Source: a virus. From it: a stretch of DNA of 57,454 nucleotides. The notes beneath the pieces are model-generated. The model was not told the DNA's origin. It made no database searches and saw nothing but the letters and a program-made list of their open reading frames with translations. The position numbers and the translations under genes were made by a program. Position 1 is the first letter of the stretch. Each line of letters begins with the position of its first letter. Location of the stretch: the IMG/VR virus record IMGVR_UViG_3300008459_000053, positions 1-57,454 of that record; one strand, 5' to 3'. Of the stretch, positions 1 through 8,143 are shown in pieces.

Positions 1-81
1 TGGCTGACCGGAAAGTCCGGCTTCGTGTCGGCCGAGCACTGCGAGTTTGCTGAAGTCGTAGAGGATCCATGCAACAGCTGA
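1..81 (+). CDS. C-terminal end of an upstream protein (partial)
   Basis: Frame 1 is open from the first base to a TGA at 79-81, giving 26 residues that end in ...VEDPCNS. The other two + frames hit stops early, one of them at once. The TGA overlaps the start of the next gene by 13 bases, the tight packing seen in the rest of this operon. Too little remains to name a function. It could also be chance openness. Confidence 0.45.
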   Translation, partial: WLTGKSGFVSAEHCEFAEVVEDPCNS

Positions 82-1229
82 AGGAAGTGATGGAGCGCGG
101 CAGCAGGTCTGCCGCTCAGCAGGTCGTCCGCTGGGAGGACGTCTCGCGTGGCTTCAAGAGCGCCAAGCTCGGGATGCCCTGTGACTTCCCTACCAGCCTG
201 ACAACCAACGCTATCCCGGATTGGCTCGCTGCCGTGACGCAGGCTGCCGCCCGCTACGTCATGACGTACGCAGACGCAGTCGCCCTCGGGCGTAAGACCA
301 AGTCTTGGCTCGCCGCTCCGAAGAACAGCCCGAAGTTCACTAAGCTCGTCGAGTTCCTGCTGGACTACAAGACCGAGCAGGGGAAGTACTTCGCCCTCGG
401 ACCTTGGGTTATCTGGCGTCTGACGGGCATGCGCGACTGGTTCGCGCAGACGGCTGACAAGCCTGACGCCTCGCGTTGGCGCGGCGCTACTTGGGAAGAG
501 TCCGTCACGCCCTCTTGGCTGTGGGACCCCAAGTGGCTCATCGAGCCCCGTAACCGTGGCATGTTTCGGCAGCAGATGATGGGGAATTTCCAAGCCCGCG
601 CTGGCCTTGTTATCTGGCCGTTCGCAGCGCGTGAGGCGTTCCAACTCTACCTTCAGTACGCGACAGAAACTCGAGATTCTGCTGTCGACGAGAATCTGTG
701 GGAGACGAAGTACAAGTCGCGCATGGACGTCTTTCTCCGCGAGGGGGAAGCCGACTTCGCTATCATCTCCAACCGGTTGCGCGCGTACCGCGAGTCCAAC
801 AAGCTTGAGGTCTGGGTTTCGGACAATCCGATTCGAGATCTCCAGCTGTTCGGAATCGGGCAGTGTAATGTGAGTGCCCCTCTGACGAGGAAGCAGTCGG
901 ATGCGCGTCAGGACGTGCTTCGACGCAGGAACGCCGCCGAGCAGCTGGCAAAAGCGCTCGGGTCAGAAAAAGAAATCGTAGTTCCGTTCGAACCGCGTCA
1001 CCGCAAGGGCGGACAGAGTTTCGGGCGTAACCGAAGGGTGGCAAAAGGCAGCAGCCCTCGGGCCAAGCCACAAGCCCCGCCAGACTCCCCGGTGGTCTGG
1101 CGTAGTCCGGAGTCGAAAGTAGTAGAGGCCAAACCAAAGACCGAGCCCCTTCCTGACCTCAACAGGACGCTAGACACGGGGCTGACGCAAGTTTCAACAA
1201 CGGTCGTAAAGCGCAAACGGAGCGCGTAA
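69..1229 (+). CDS. Hypothetical protein upstream of the replicative helicase
   Basis: 386 residues. GAGGAT stands six bases before the ATG and supports this start. I recognise no family. Residues 1-290 look like a folded, Trp-rich domain (many W at 22, 52, 80 and 113-165). About the last 95 residues are a low-complexity basic and proline-rich tail ending KRKRSA, which would suit nucleic-acid or protein contact. The gene ends TAATG, with the helicase ATG embedded in the stop, so the two are translationally coupled. Position beside DnaB makes a helicase-loading or replication accessory role possible, but that is only positional inference. Confidence 0.8.
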   Translation: MQQLKEVMERGSRSAAQQVVRWEDVSRGFKSAKLGMPCDFPTSLTTNAIPDWLAAVTQAAARYVMTYADAVALGRKTKSWLAAPKNSPKFTKLVEFLLDYKTEQGKYFALGPWVIWRLTGMRDWFAQTADKPDASRWRGATWEESVTPSWLWDPKWLIEPRNRGMFRQQMMGNFQARAGLVIWPFAAREAFQLYLQYATETRDSAVDENLWETKYKSRMDVFLREGEADFAIISNRLRAYRESNKLEVWVSDNPIRDLQLFGIGQCNVSAPLTRKQSDARQDVLRRRNAAEQLAKALGSEKEIVVPFEPRHRKGGQSFGRNRRVAKGSSPRAKPQAPPDSPVVWRSPESKVVEAKPKTEPLPDLNRTLDTGLTQVSTTVVKRKRSA

Positions 1230-2593
1230 TGGATGAAGTAAACCTCGTCGATAGTCTGCAAGCTTCAACCATCTATTGGATGTCGGAGTCGCATCAGTTT
1301 TGGCAGCTGGCTTGTCAGAACATGGATCCTTCCATGTTCAAGGGCGCCTACAAGACGCTCTTTGCTCTGTCGAAGACACAGCACCGCCGGCACAACAGCC
1401 TCCTACTTCAGGAAATCAGGCAGGTGCATGACCAAGGGAAGATGACCTTCGAGGACTTCCTCGCGGTCCACGACGCCTGCATTGAGGTCTGGCAGCAGAA
1501 GCATCCGACCGACGACTCCACCTGGGAGTCTATCGGGCGCTCGATCAAGAGCTCCAAGCGCATGTCGCTTGTGAATAAGATGATCGAGAAGGCCGGTCAG
1601 CGGGCGCCGCTGACTGAGTTCATCCCGCTGATCTCGTCCGTCGAGTCTCTCGGGGCGATGAACGCCGTCCGCGCGATTAACGTCACCCAGAACCTGGACT
1701 CTGCCTTCGACGCTATCAAGGCGATGCAGGGCATGCAGCGCGTGGGCGTCGGAAACCCTGAGCTCGACATGCTCATGAAGGGTGGCGCTCCCTACAAGAC
1801 CTTGACGGTCTTCGTAGGTATGACCGGCGTCGGTAAGTCCATGCTCCTCACCCAGACCATGGCGCACAACATCCTGCTGGGTAAGCCGTGTGCGCTGGTG
1901 ACCTTGGAGCTCCCGTTCGAGTACCAGACCTGCCGTGTCGTGGCACCACTCGTCGGCATGACGATCGACGAGGTCACTGACCGCCCCGACGACGCTGCCG
2001 AGCGCCTCCGCAAGCTTGAGCTGCCACCCCTGTGGATTCTGGAAGCCGACGAGGGCACCGGCGTCGAGGATATTCGCGAGGCGGTTCGCAACACCGCCGG
2101 CACGGATTACGAGGTCGTGCTGATCGACTACTTGGACCTGCTCGGCGGTGGCGCTGGTGTTACCAAGGCCGACAACGACTACAAGGTCGGCGGTCGCGCT
2201 ACGAAGGACCTGCGCAGCTGGGCCGTTAGAGACAACATCGTGCTGTTCTCAGCCTCGCAGCCACAGCGACAGGCGAAGGGTAAGAAGGGCGGTGGCGGTG
2301 GTCCGCTCGGCACCGAAGACCTTGCCGACTCGCAGCACAAGTCCCGCGTCTCCGACAACGTGATCTCGGTCAACATCGAGGAGAAGGAAGACGGCAGCGA
2401 GGCAGTCTACGCCTACCTGGCCAAGTTCCGTACTGGGCAGCCCCGTAAGCGAACGCCCTCGTTCACGTTCAACTCTAGCTACGGGTGCGTGCTCCCTAAC
2501 CCTTACTTCATCCACATCCCCGTCTCGAAGGAGCTTGAGGTTCCCGCCACCACCTACACCGGCAGCACGAAGTGGGAGTTCGAAGATGAGTAA
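1229..2593 (+). CDS. DnaB-like replicative DNA helicase
   Basis: 454 residues, the usual length for a phage DnaB-family helicase that unwinds the fork 5' to 3' as a hexamer. Walker A is GMTGVGKS at residues 197-204. Walker B sits in a strand ending VVLID at about 296-300, followed by YLDLL. A hydrophobic strand with TLELP after Walker A matches the DnaB ATPase core, and residues 1-165 would be the helical N-terminal collar. The C-terminal half has a glycine/lysine loop (KGKKGGGGG, about 351-359), the region of DNA-binding loops. Start and stop overlap both neighbours (TAATG upstream, 8 bases downstream with the primase). Helicase and primase are separate proteins here, unlike T7 gp4. Confidence 0.93.
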   Translation: MDEVNLVDSLQASTIYWMSESHQFWQLACQNMDPSMFKGAYKTLFALSKTQHRRHNSLLLQEIRQVHDQGKMTFEDFLAVHDACIEVWQQKHPTDDSTWESIGRSIKSSKRMSLVNKMIEKAGQRAPLTEFIPLISSVESLGAMNAVRAINVTQNLDSAFDAIKAMQGMQRVGVGNPELDMLMKGGAPYKTLTVFVGMTGVGKSMLLTQTMAHNILLGKPCALVTLELPFEYQTCRVVAPLVGMTIDEVTDRPDDAAERLRKLELPPLWILEADEGTGVEDIREAVRNTAGTDYEVVLIDYLDLLGGGAGVTKADNDYKVGGRATKDLRSWAVRDNIVLFSASQPQRQAKGKKGGGGGPLGTEDLADSQHKSRVSDNVISVNIEEKEDGSEAVYAYLAKFRTGQPRKRTPSFTFNSSYGCVLPNPYFIHIPVSKELEVPATTYTGSTKWEFEDE

Positions 2594-3428
2594 GTCGCTC
2601 ATCGCTGACATCGTCGAAAGCTTCGTGGAGGAGCACGGCGGGGACGACCGCGACTGGATTCGCGTCGGGTGCCCGTGGTGCGGTCACGAGAACACGTCGA
2701 AGCGCAACATGTCGGTCGCCCTGAAGACCGGCTACTTCTACTGCCACCGTTGCCAAGAGAAAGGGTTCTACAAGCGCAGCAAGGCGAAGGAGTGGTACGT
2801 ACCGCCCGTCGACAACCCCTTGTCGGAGATTCCTAAGCCTACGATCACCTTGCCAGACGAGTTTCAGCCCCTGAGCGAAAGGCCCGTCGCGGGCACGGAC
2901 ATCAGGTTCTGGAACTACGTCACAGGGCGTGGCGTGCATCCTGAGACAATCGTCGACTGCGGGATCGGCTACTGCCAGTTCGGCTTCTACCGGGACTGCA
3001 TCGTTGTGCCGTTGTGGGACGGCCCCAACCTCAGCGGGTTCGTCGCCCGTAACATTGTCGACCGCTCGTACCGATACCAGAAGGGGTTCAAGCGCGAGAT
3101 CAGCATGTTCAACAAGGACAGGCTGTGGGATGACGATCCTATCGTAGTGGTGGAGGGCGTCTTCGACGCACTACCTCACTACCCGCACACTGTCGCGGTA
3201 TTAGGAAAACCATCACACGAGCACAAAAAACTACTAGCTTCTTGTAGAAAGCGTGTGTACGTAATGCTCGACGGCGACGCGAAGGCAGAAAGCTGGGCGT
3301 TAGCTACACTACTTAGAATGGGTGGCGTCGATGCCATCTATGTCCCAGTCGCACCAGGGAAAGATCCCGGGGATGCGAGCCACGAAGAGTTCCTGCAGGC
3401 AATTCAACAAGCGAGTAATCAACCATGA
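2586..3428 (+). CDS. DnaG/T7-type primase (zinc ribbon plus TOPRIM)
   Basis: 280 residues from the ATG at 2586. The open frame extends 17 codons further upstream, but that stretch lies inside the helicase gene, so I prefer this ATG. The N-terminal zinc ribbon has CPWC at 29-32 and CHRC at 53-56. The TOPRIM fold follows: VVVEGVFDAL with the catalytic Glu about residue 190, MLDGDA with the two Asp at 229 and 231, then KDPGD. The size matches the primase half of T7 gp4 rather than full DnaG. It would lay RNA primers for the helicase encoded just upstream. A run of bases at about 3199-3320 uses codons (CTA, AAA, AGA, TCA) unlike the rest of the gene. It ends ATGA, sharing bases with the next start. 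Confidence 0.92.
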   Translation: MSKSLIADIVESFVEEHGGDDRDWIRVGCPWCGHENTSKRNMSVALKTGYFYCHRCQEKGFYKRSKAKEWYVPPVDNPLSEIPKPTITLPDEFQPLSERPVAGTDIRFWNYVTGRGVHPETIVDCGIGYCQFGFYRDCIVVPLWDGPNLSGFVARNIVDRSYRYQKGFKREISMFNKDRLWDDDPIVVVEGVFDALPHYPHTVAVLGKPSHEHKKLLASCRKRVYVMLDGDAKAESWALATLLRMGGVDAIYVPVAPGKDPGDASHEEFLQAIQQASNQP

Positions 3429-4306
3429 ACATCAGCGTACAGTTCGACTCCCTCGAAGAGATGGCCGCCTTCGCGGCTTTCGTTAGCCGCGCACAGGCTC
3501 CTGCTACCTCTGCTACTCCCGCACCCGCACCCGCACCCGCACCCGAGGTCGCACCTGCTCCTCAGGCCAAGCCTGAGATCAAGGCTGTCGAGCCTGTGAA
3601 GCAGGTCGACGCGTTCGTCAGCGTTACGCCCGCTCTGGGTGGCATGCGCTTCGTCATTCCCGACCCGATCGTTCACATTGACAACAACGTCGCGCCTGCA
3701 CCCGTTGCCGAGCCCGCACCCGCCGCGAAGCCGCGTGACTTTGTCCTGCCGGCTACCGAGCCTGAGGGTGAGAAGAAGAAGCGTGGTCGCCCGAAGAAGC
3801 TCGCGGACGCCCCTGACACCGGCCCGTCCAAGCGCCCTGAGATTCAGGAAATCCCTGCTGGGCACGCGCACGTCATCTCAGGTGGTGCGAATCTCCCGAC
3901 GATTTCGCGCATGGCTCCGATCGAGTTCGACGAGGACGAGGGTTCTGAGGTCGGGACGGACAACGACGAGGAGGCGGTGAAGGCGCCTGCACCCAAGGTG
4001 CAGTTCAGCATCACGCCGACTGTCGAGGAAGAGGAGCGTGAGGTCGAAGAGGGTCTCGCAGCTCTGACGAGCGACGTCCCCGAGCGCAAGATCCTTACCA
4101 AGGACTTCCGGATGGACCCGCAGATCTACGAGACGCCGAAGATTGGCGTCGCGATGGAAGACGCGATCGCCTACCTGAAGCAGCAGGGCGCCTCGATTGA
4201 CGACGTGACCACGTTCATCCTCGAGAACGCCGGCAAGTTCAAGGCGTTCCCGAAGGCGAACCCGGGCGAGAACACCATCCGCAAGTTCGTCCAGGGGAAG
4301 TTCTAA
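3425..4306 (+). CDS. AT-hook-bearing Ala/Pro-rich protein of the replication operon
   Basis: 293 residues, family not recognised. Residues 1-22 look like a short amphipathic helix. Residues 25-60 are a Pro-Ala linker encoded partly by five tandem CCCGCA hexamers near 3518-3547, a likely slippage-prone microsatellite. At 117-125 lies KKKRGRPKK, a textbook AT-hook (core RGRP 120-123) that binds the minor groove of AT-rich DNA. A middle acidic section (about 155-215) leads to a more compact C-terminal domain (about 220-293). Location between primase and polymerase, with ATGA coupling to the primase, suggests a DNA-associated accessory. An origin-binding or nucleoid-like role is inference. Confidence 0.85.
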   Translation: MNISVQFDSLEEMAAFAAFVSRAQAPATSATPAPAPAPAPEVAPAPQAKPEIKAVEPVKQVDAFVSVTPALGGMRFVIPDPIVHIDNNVAPAPVAEPAPAAKPRDFVLPATEPEGEKKKRGRPKKLADAPDTGPSKRPEIQEIPAGHAHVISGGANLPTISRMAPIEFDEDEGSEVGTDNDEEAVKAPAPKVQFSITPTVEEEEREVEEGLAALTSDVPERKILTKDFRMDPQIYETPKIGVAMEDAIAYLKQQGASIDDVTTFILENAGKFKAFPKANPGENTIRKFVQGKF

Positions 4307-4307
4307 G

Positions 4308-6965
4308 ATGATCGACCTCTTCCCAGATTACCTCGACACCATCGCGGTTGACGAAGCCTTCCCGTTTAATCCTCGGGAGAGCAGCGTAGACCGGAAATGG
4401 ACAGCGAGCGGGCGCTCTAAGGTCATGCAGACCAAGGGTGACGGCTGCAACCTGTGCAAGCGTTGTGATCTGAGGGAGGGGCCGACCATTGCCAAGCCCC
4501 GCCTCGTGCGTGGTACGACTGCCGAGCGCATGCTGGTCGTGCTCTCGCAGTCGACCCTCGACGTACCTACGGAGCGGATCGTCACCTCGACGATCCGTAA
4601 CCTCGGCTACGAGGGTCACATCCTTTACGACTTCGCCTTCCGCTGCGGGACGCTGAGCCCGCGCGGAGGCGCACCGCTAAAGGACTCCGACATCTCGGCT
4701 TGTCGCCCGTATCTCTCGCACTCGTGGGATACCTTCAAGCCTGAGATGGTCCTGCTGATGGGAAGCCAGGCAGCCAAGTCGTTCGCCGGCTTCTCCATCG
4801 CCACCTATTCGAATCGGGGCTCGTACTTCAACGTGTACAGCACCAACCTCAAGCGGCGGATTCCTATCGTCGGCACACACCGCGCTAGCGACGTGCTGAT
4901 GAACGAGATGTTTCACCGCCACTTCTCCAACGAGGTCGGCTTGCTGCTCGACCTGCACCGCAACCCCAAGAAGAACGACCTGCCGAAGGCGCACGCCGTT
5001 CTCGTCAGCCCGTACGAGCTAGACTGGGCGGACGAGTGGTTGGAAGACGCCAAGATCATCTCGTTCGACACCGAGACCTACGGTCTTCAGCACCAGAAGG
5101 ACTTCATGATCGTCGAGGTGACGATGACGAAGTCCCTGCGCAGCGAGGACCCAACGCTCGTCTTCGACGAGAAGTCCTTGGAGAGTCCTGAGGTCCGCAA
5201 GTGGCTCAGGAAGGCTCTGACGCAGCCGCACATCCAGTACGGCGGCCAGAACATCGACTACGACATCACGGCCTTTGACGTAGACCCGCGCTTTGCCTTC
5301 CGACCTGGTCCGATCGCTTGGGACACGCGCGTCAACGCCAAGCTCATTCACGGTGAGTGTGACGCTAGCTTGGCTCAGCTAGCCTTTCATGTCGGCATCC
5401 CGTCTCCCAAGCGCGAGATGGACGCTGCCCAGAAGGACATGGACCAAGCGGAGATTATCCAAGAGGCGGCCCGTGGCCTGCTGAGTGAGGAAGAGTCCGA
5501 GACCACGGCCGACCGCGAGAAGTACCTGAAGAAGCGCAAGAAGGCGTACATGTATCGCGGGATCGACCCTGACGTCCTGCACCGCTACGCCGCGCGCGAC
5601 TCGTGGGTCACCTTGGCAGTCCACGAGCACCAGCAAAGGGAGCTCGACCAGTACCAGCCGGTACGAGAGCACGGCAAACGCCTCATCTACCCGGCGTACG
5701 GCTTCCTCGGGCGCATGTCTCGGGTCGGGCTCTACATCTCTCGTGACTCGATCAGGCAGGCCGGGCACTACTTCGGCTCGCGCATCTCAGAGCTCGACAT
5801 CGTTCTCAAGAACAGCGGTGTCAGCCCGTCGAGCAACGCGAGCGTGGGCGACTACATTCAGGCTGTCGCTGCCCCTGACATGATTCGACGTACTGAAACT
5901 GGGGCTATCTCGACTGACCAGAAGGCTCTAGAGCTCCTGAAGGGTGACCCGCTCATCGACAACCTCTTGGCTTGGCGAAAGCTCGTCAAGCTGTACGGCA
6001 GCTACGTCACGACCCTGCCGAACTACATCGGCAAGGACGGGCGCGTACACCCGAGGGCTGACATCGTCGGCGCTCGGTCGGGTCGTCTGTCGATGACTGA
6101 GCCGGCGGCTCAGACCATCCCGTCTAAGGGTGGTCCTGACGCAAAGGTCGTGAAGAACCTGTTCCAGGCTGACGGCCGCACGTTCGGTAATGACTGGCAC
6201 GACGACGACTGGATTATTATCCAGGCTGACTACAAGACGCTCGAAATCTACATCGCAGCAGCTTGGTCAATGGACCAAGAGATGCTCTCGATCCTGCTGA
6301 GCGGAGCTGACTTCCACGCCATGACGGCGGCCAAGATCGCGCCTGATGCTTGGGGCATCACGAGCGAGGAGTGCCTCCGCATCATCAGGGAGCAGAAGGC
6401 TGCGGGTAAGGAGTCGCCCTACCGTAACCAAGCTAAGACCGCCAACTTCGCCGCCATCTATAAGTCCTCGGCGAAGGGCCTGAGCTCTACTCTTGGCATC
6501 GCCCTGCCGGCCGCAGAGAAGCTCGTGGAGGGCTTCGAGAAGGCGTTCGCTGGTCTGGTGCGGACCATGGAGGACGCGCGCATCAAGACCCAGCTTACGG
6601 GCGAAGTTTGGATCCCGTGGGACGGCAAGCCGGCTCGCCGGCGCGAGCTCCCGTCTATCGGCTATCACGACTACAGGCGTGGTGGTGCAGAGCGTGGATC
6701 ACAAAATTCACCAATTCAGGGCTGGGCTTCTGATATCTGTCTATCAGCTTGTGTAAAAATCGAACAGGAACTACTAGACAAGAAGCTTCCTGCACGTATA
6801 GTGCTCTCAGTTCACGACTCGATTCTAGTCGAGTGCAAGAGCAAGTACCGCGATGAAGTAAAGGACCTGATGGAGCGGTGCATGACCGCACAGAAGGTCG
6901 GACCCCTGACCCTGAAAGCTGACTTCGAATACGGATTCACCTGGGGTAACCTGCAACCCTTCTGA
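4308..6965 (+). CDS. DNA polymerase I family enzyme with N-terminal UDG-like domain
   Basis: 885 residues with three parts. Residues about 45-190 resemble family 4/5 uracil-DNA glycosylases: C47, C50, C53, then Cys in FRCGT and in SACRPYL, then a LLMGSQAAK strand, so a 4Fe-4S cluster is plausible. The usual GEAPG catalytic motif is replaced by SQSTLDVP and the HPS motif reads THRAS, so glycosylase activity is doubtful. A 3'-5' exonuclease follows (D254/E256, D317, Y427xxxD431). Family A polymerase motifs are motif A at D641 (DYKTLE), motif B R706..K710 then F and Y, and motif C VHDS (H836, D837), where Ser replaces the usual Glu. SPO1-group phages are known for a similar UDG-like/polymerase fusion. 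This is the replicative polymerase of the phage. Confidence 0.94.
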   Translation: MIDLFPDYLDTIAVDEAFPFNPRESSVDRKWTASGRSKVMQTKGDGCNLCKRCDLREGPTIAKPRLVRGTTAERMLVVLSQSTLDVPTERIVTSTIRNLGYEGHILYDFAFRCGTLSPRGGAPLKDSDISACRPYLSHSWDTFKPEMVLLMGSQAAKSFAGFSIATYSNRGSYFNVYSTNLKRRIPIVGTHRASDVLMNEMFHRHFSNEVGLLLDLHRNPKKNDLPKAHAVLVSPYELDWADEWLEDAKIISFDTETYGLQHQKDFMIVEVTMTKSLRSEDPTLVFDEKSLESPEVRKWLRKALTQPHIQYGGQNIDYDITAFDVDPRFAFRPGPIAWDTRVNAKLIHGECDASLAQLAFHVGIPSPKREMDAAQKDMDQAEIIQEAARGLLSEEESETTADREKYLKKRKKAYMYRGIDPDVLHRYAARDSWVTLAVHEHQQRELDQYQPVREHGKRLIYPAYGFLGRMSRVGLYISRDSIRQAGHYFGSRISELDIVLKNSGVSPSSNASVGDYIQAVAAPDMIRRTETGAISTDQKALELLKGDPLIDNLLAWRKLVKLYGSYVTTLPNYIGKDGRVHPRADIVGARSGRLSMTEPAAQTIPSKGGPDAKVVKNLFQADGRTFGNDWHDDDWIIIQADYKTLEIYIAAAWSMDQEMLSILLSGADFHAMTAAKIAPDAWGITSEECLRIIREQKAAGKESPYRNQAKTANFAAIYKSSAKGLSSTLGIALPAAEKLVEGFEKAFAGLVRTMEDARIKTQLTGEVWIPWDGKPARRRELPSIGYHDYRRGGAERGSQNSPIQGWASDICLSACVKIEQELLDKKLPARIVLSVHDSILVECKSKYRDEVKDLMERCMTAQKVGPLTLKADFEYGFTWGNLQPF

Positions 6966-6972
6966 GGTTCAC

Positions 6973-7365
6973 ATGTTTGAAGCTGACGAGCGCTACCTTT
7001 TCGACCTTGATCAAGTTGTCGAGCTCACCCCTCGCGCTACCGCCGAGGTTGCGTCGGCCGCCTACAAGCACGCCGAGGCCAAGGCCAAGTCGCTGCGTAC
7101 CAAGCGGGACCTGAAGCAGGCCGAGGCTCGCACCTACCTGGCTCTCCGCGAGGAGATGACCATGGCTGGCTCCAAGCCTACGGAAGCCACGCTCAACGCG
7201 ATGGTCACGACGCACCCGGACGTCGTCTTCGCCGAGGAGCTGTACATCGAAGCAGAATGCGAGTATCAGCTCATGAAGGCCGAGCTGGACTCACTCGCTG
7301 ACCGGGCGATGGGCATGAAGGTGCTCACCTCCTACGTCAAGAAGCAGATCGACGCGGGCCTTTGA
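6973..7365 (+). CDS. Small helical protein between polymerase and SSB
   Basis: 130 residues, rich in Ala, Glu, Lys and Leu and mostly predicted helix (residues 20-60 and 80-125), so probably a small coiled-coil or helical-bundle protein. No family recognised. The Shine-Dalgarno TGAGGT before the ATG includes the stop codon of the polymerase, which ties its translation to the polymerase. Position suggests a replication or recombination accessory, for example a mediator that helps load SSB or RecA. The sequence itself does not prove this. Confidence 0.85.
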   Translation: MFEADERYLFDLDQVVELTPRATAEVASAAYKHAEAKAKSLRTKRDLKQAEARTYLALREEMTMAGSKPTEATLNAMVTTHPDVVFAEELYIEAECEYQLMKAELDSLADRAMGMKVLTSYVKKQIDAGL

Positions 7366-7391
7366 TCCTTTTCACCACCTGAGGTATTCAC

Positions 7392-8135
7392 ATGCGTGAC
7401 ATTATTGCTGTTCCTGACTTTCAGTTCGAAGAGTACGACCCCACCACCGCCGCCCTTGAGAACCCTGAGATCGAAGTTCCGCGTACCTACTCCTCCAACC
7501 TGCGTCTGGAGAAGGGTCGCAACATCGTTCGCTTCGTCCCCAAGATGAAGGACCGCCCGCTGTTCCAGCAGGTCGTCGAGCACTGGTGCACCAACGTCGA
7601 GGGCAAGCGCTTCCCCGTGGCGTGCCGCAAGGCTCACATGGGCGAGGACTGCCCTGTCTGCGACAAGGCTTCCCAGCTCAAGGCAGCTGGTATGCTCGAT
7701 CTCGCTGACGAGATGTACCCGTCGAAGCGCTGGGTCGCGCTCGTCGTCGACATGAAGAATCCGAGCCTCGGCGCTCAGATGCTCTCCTGCACGAAGACGA
7801 TCTACGAGGCTCTCAACGGCAAGGCTGATGACCCCTCGACCGGCCTTTTCTCGCTCTACGGCAACTATGCCTCGGCGAAGAACGGCTACGAGGTCCACAT
7901 CATCAAGACCATCGAGGGTCCGAAGACCTCGTACTCGGTTCAGGCTGACCCGCGTCAGGCTGGCCCGTTCAACAGTGACTGGCTGACCTACCGTGCCATC
8001 CCCGACATCGCAGCCGAGAAGCTCGTGTTTGAGCCCTATCACTCGATAGAGGCCAAGCTCGCGCACCTCACCCCTGCGCCGTCCCGTGGCGGTAAGGCCC
8101 TCGGTAACCGTTCGACCCACAATCTGCCCCGCTGA
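7392..8135 (+). CDS. gp32-like single-stranded DNA-binding protein
   Basis: 247 residues. The zinc-site residues fall at H64, C78, C87 and C90, almost exactly where T4 gp32 has its ligands (H64, C77, C87, C90), within a CPVC knuckle. The core has strands and aromatic residues typical of the OB-fold. A short charged tail ends the protein, although it is Arg/Gly/Asn-rich rather than the strongly acidic tail of gp32. It would coat single-stranded DNA during replication and recombination and work with the RecA encoded next. CTGAGGTATTCACATG precedes the gene, a start-region pattern also seen at the genes before and after. Confidence 0.9.
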   Translation: MRDIIAVPDFQFEEYDPTTAALENPEIEVPRTYSSNLRLEKGRNIVRFVPKMKDRPLFQQVVEHWCTNVEGKRFPVACRKAHMGEDCPVCDKASQLKAAGMLDLADEMYPSKRWVALVVDMKNPSLGAQMLSCTKTIYEALNGKADDPSTGLFSLYGNYASAKNGYEVHIIKTIEGPKTSYSVQADPRQAGPFNSDWLTYRAIPDIAAEKLVFEPYHSIEAKLAHLTPAPSRGGKALGNRSTHNLPR

Positions 8136-8143
8136 GGTAACAC

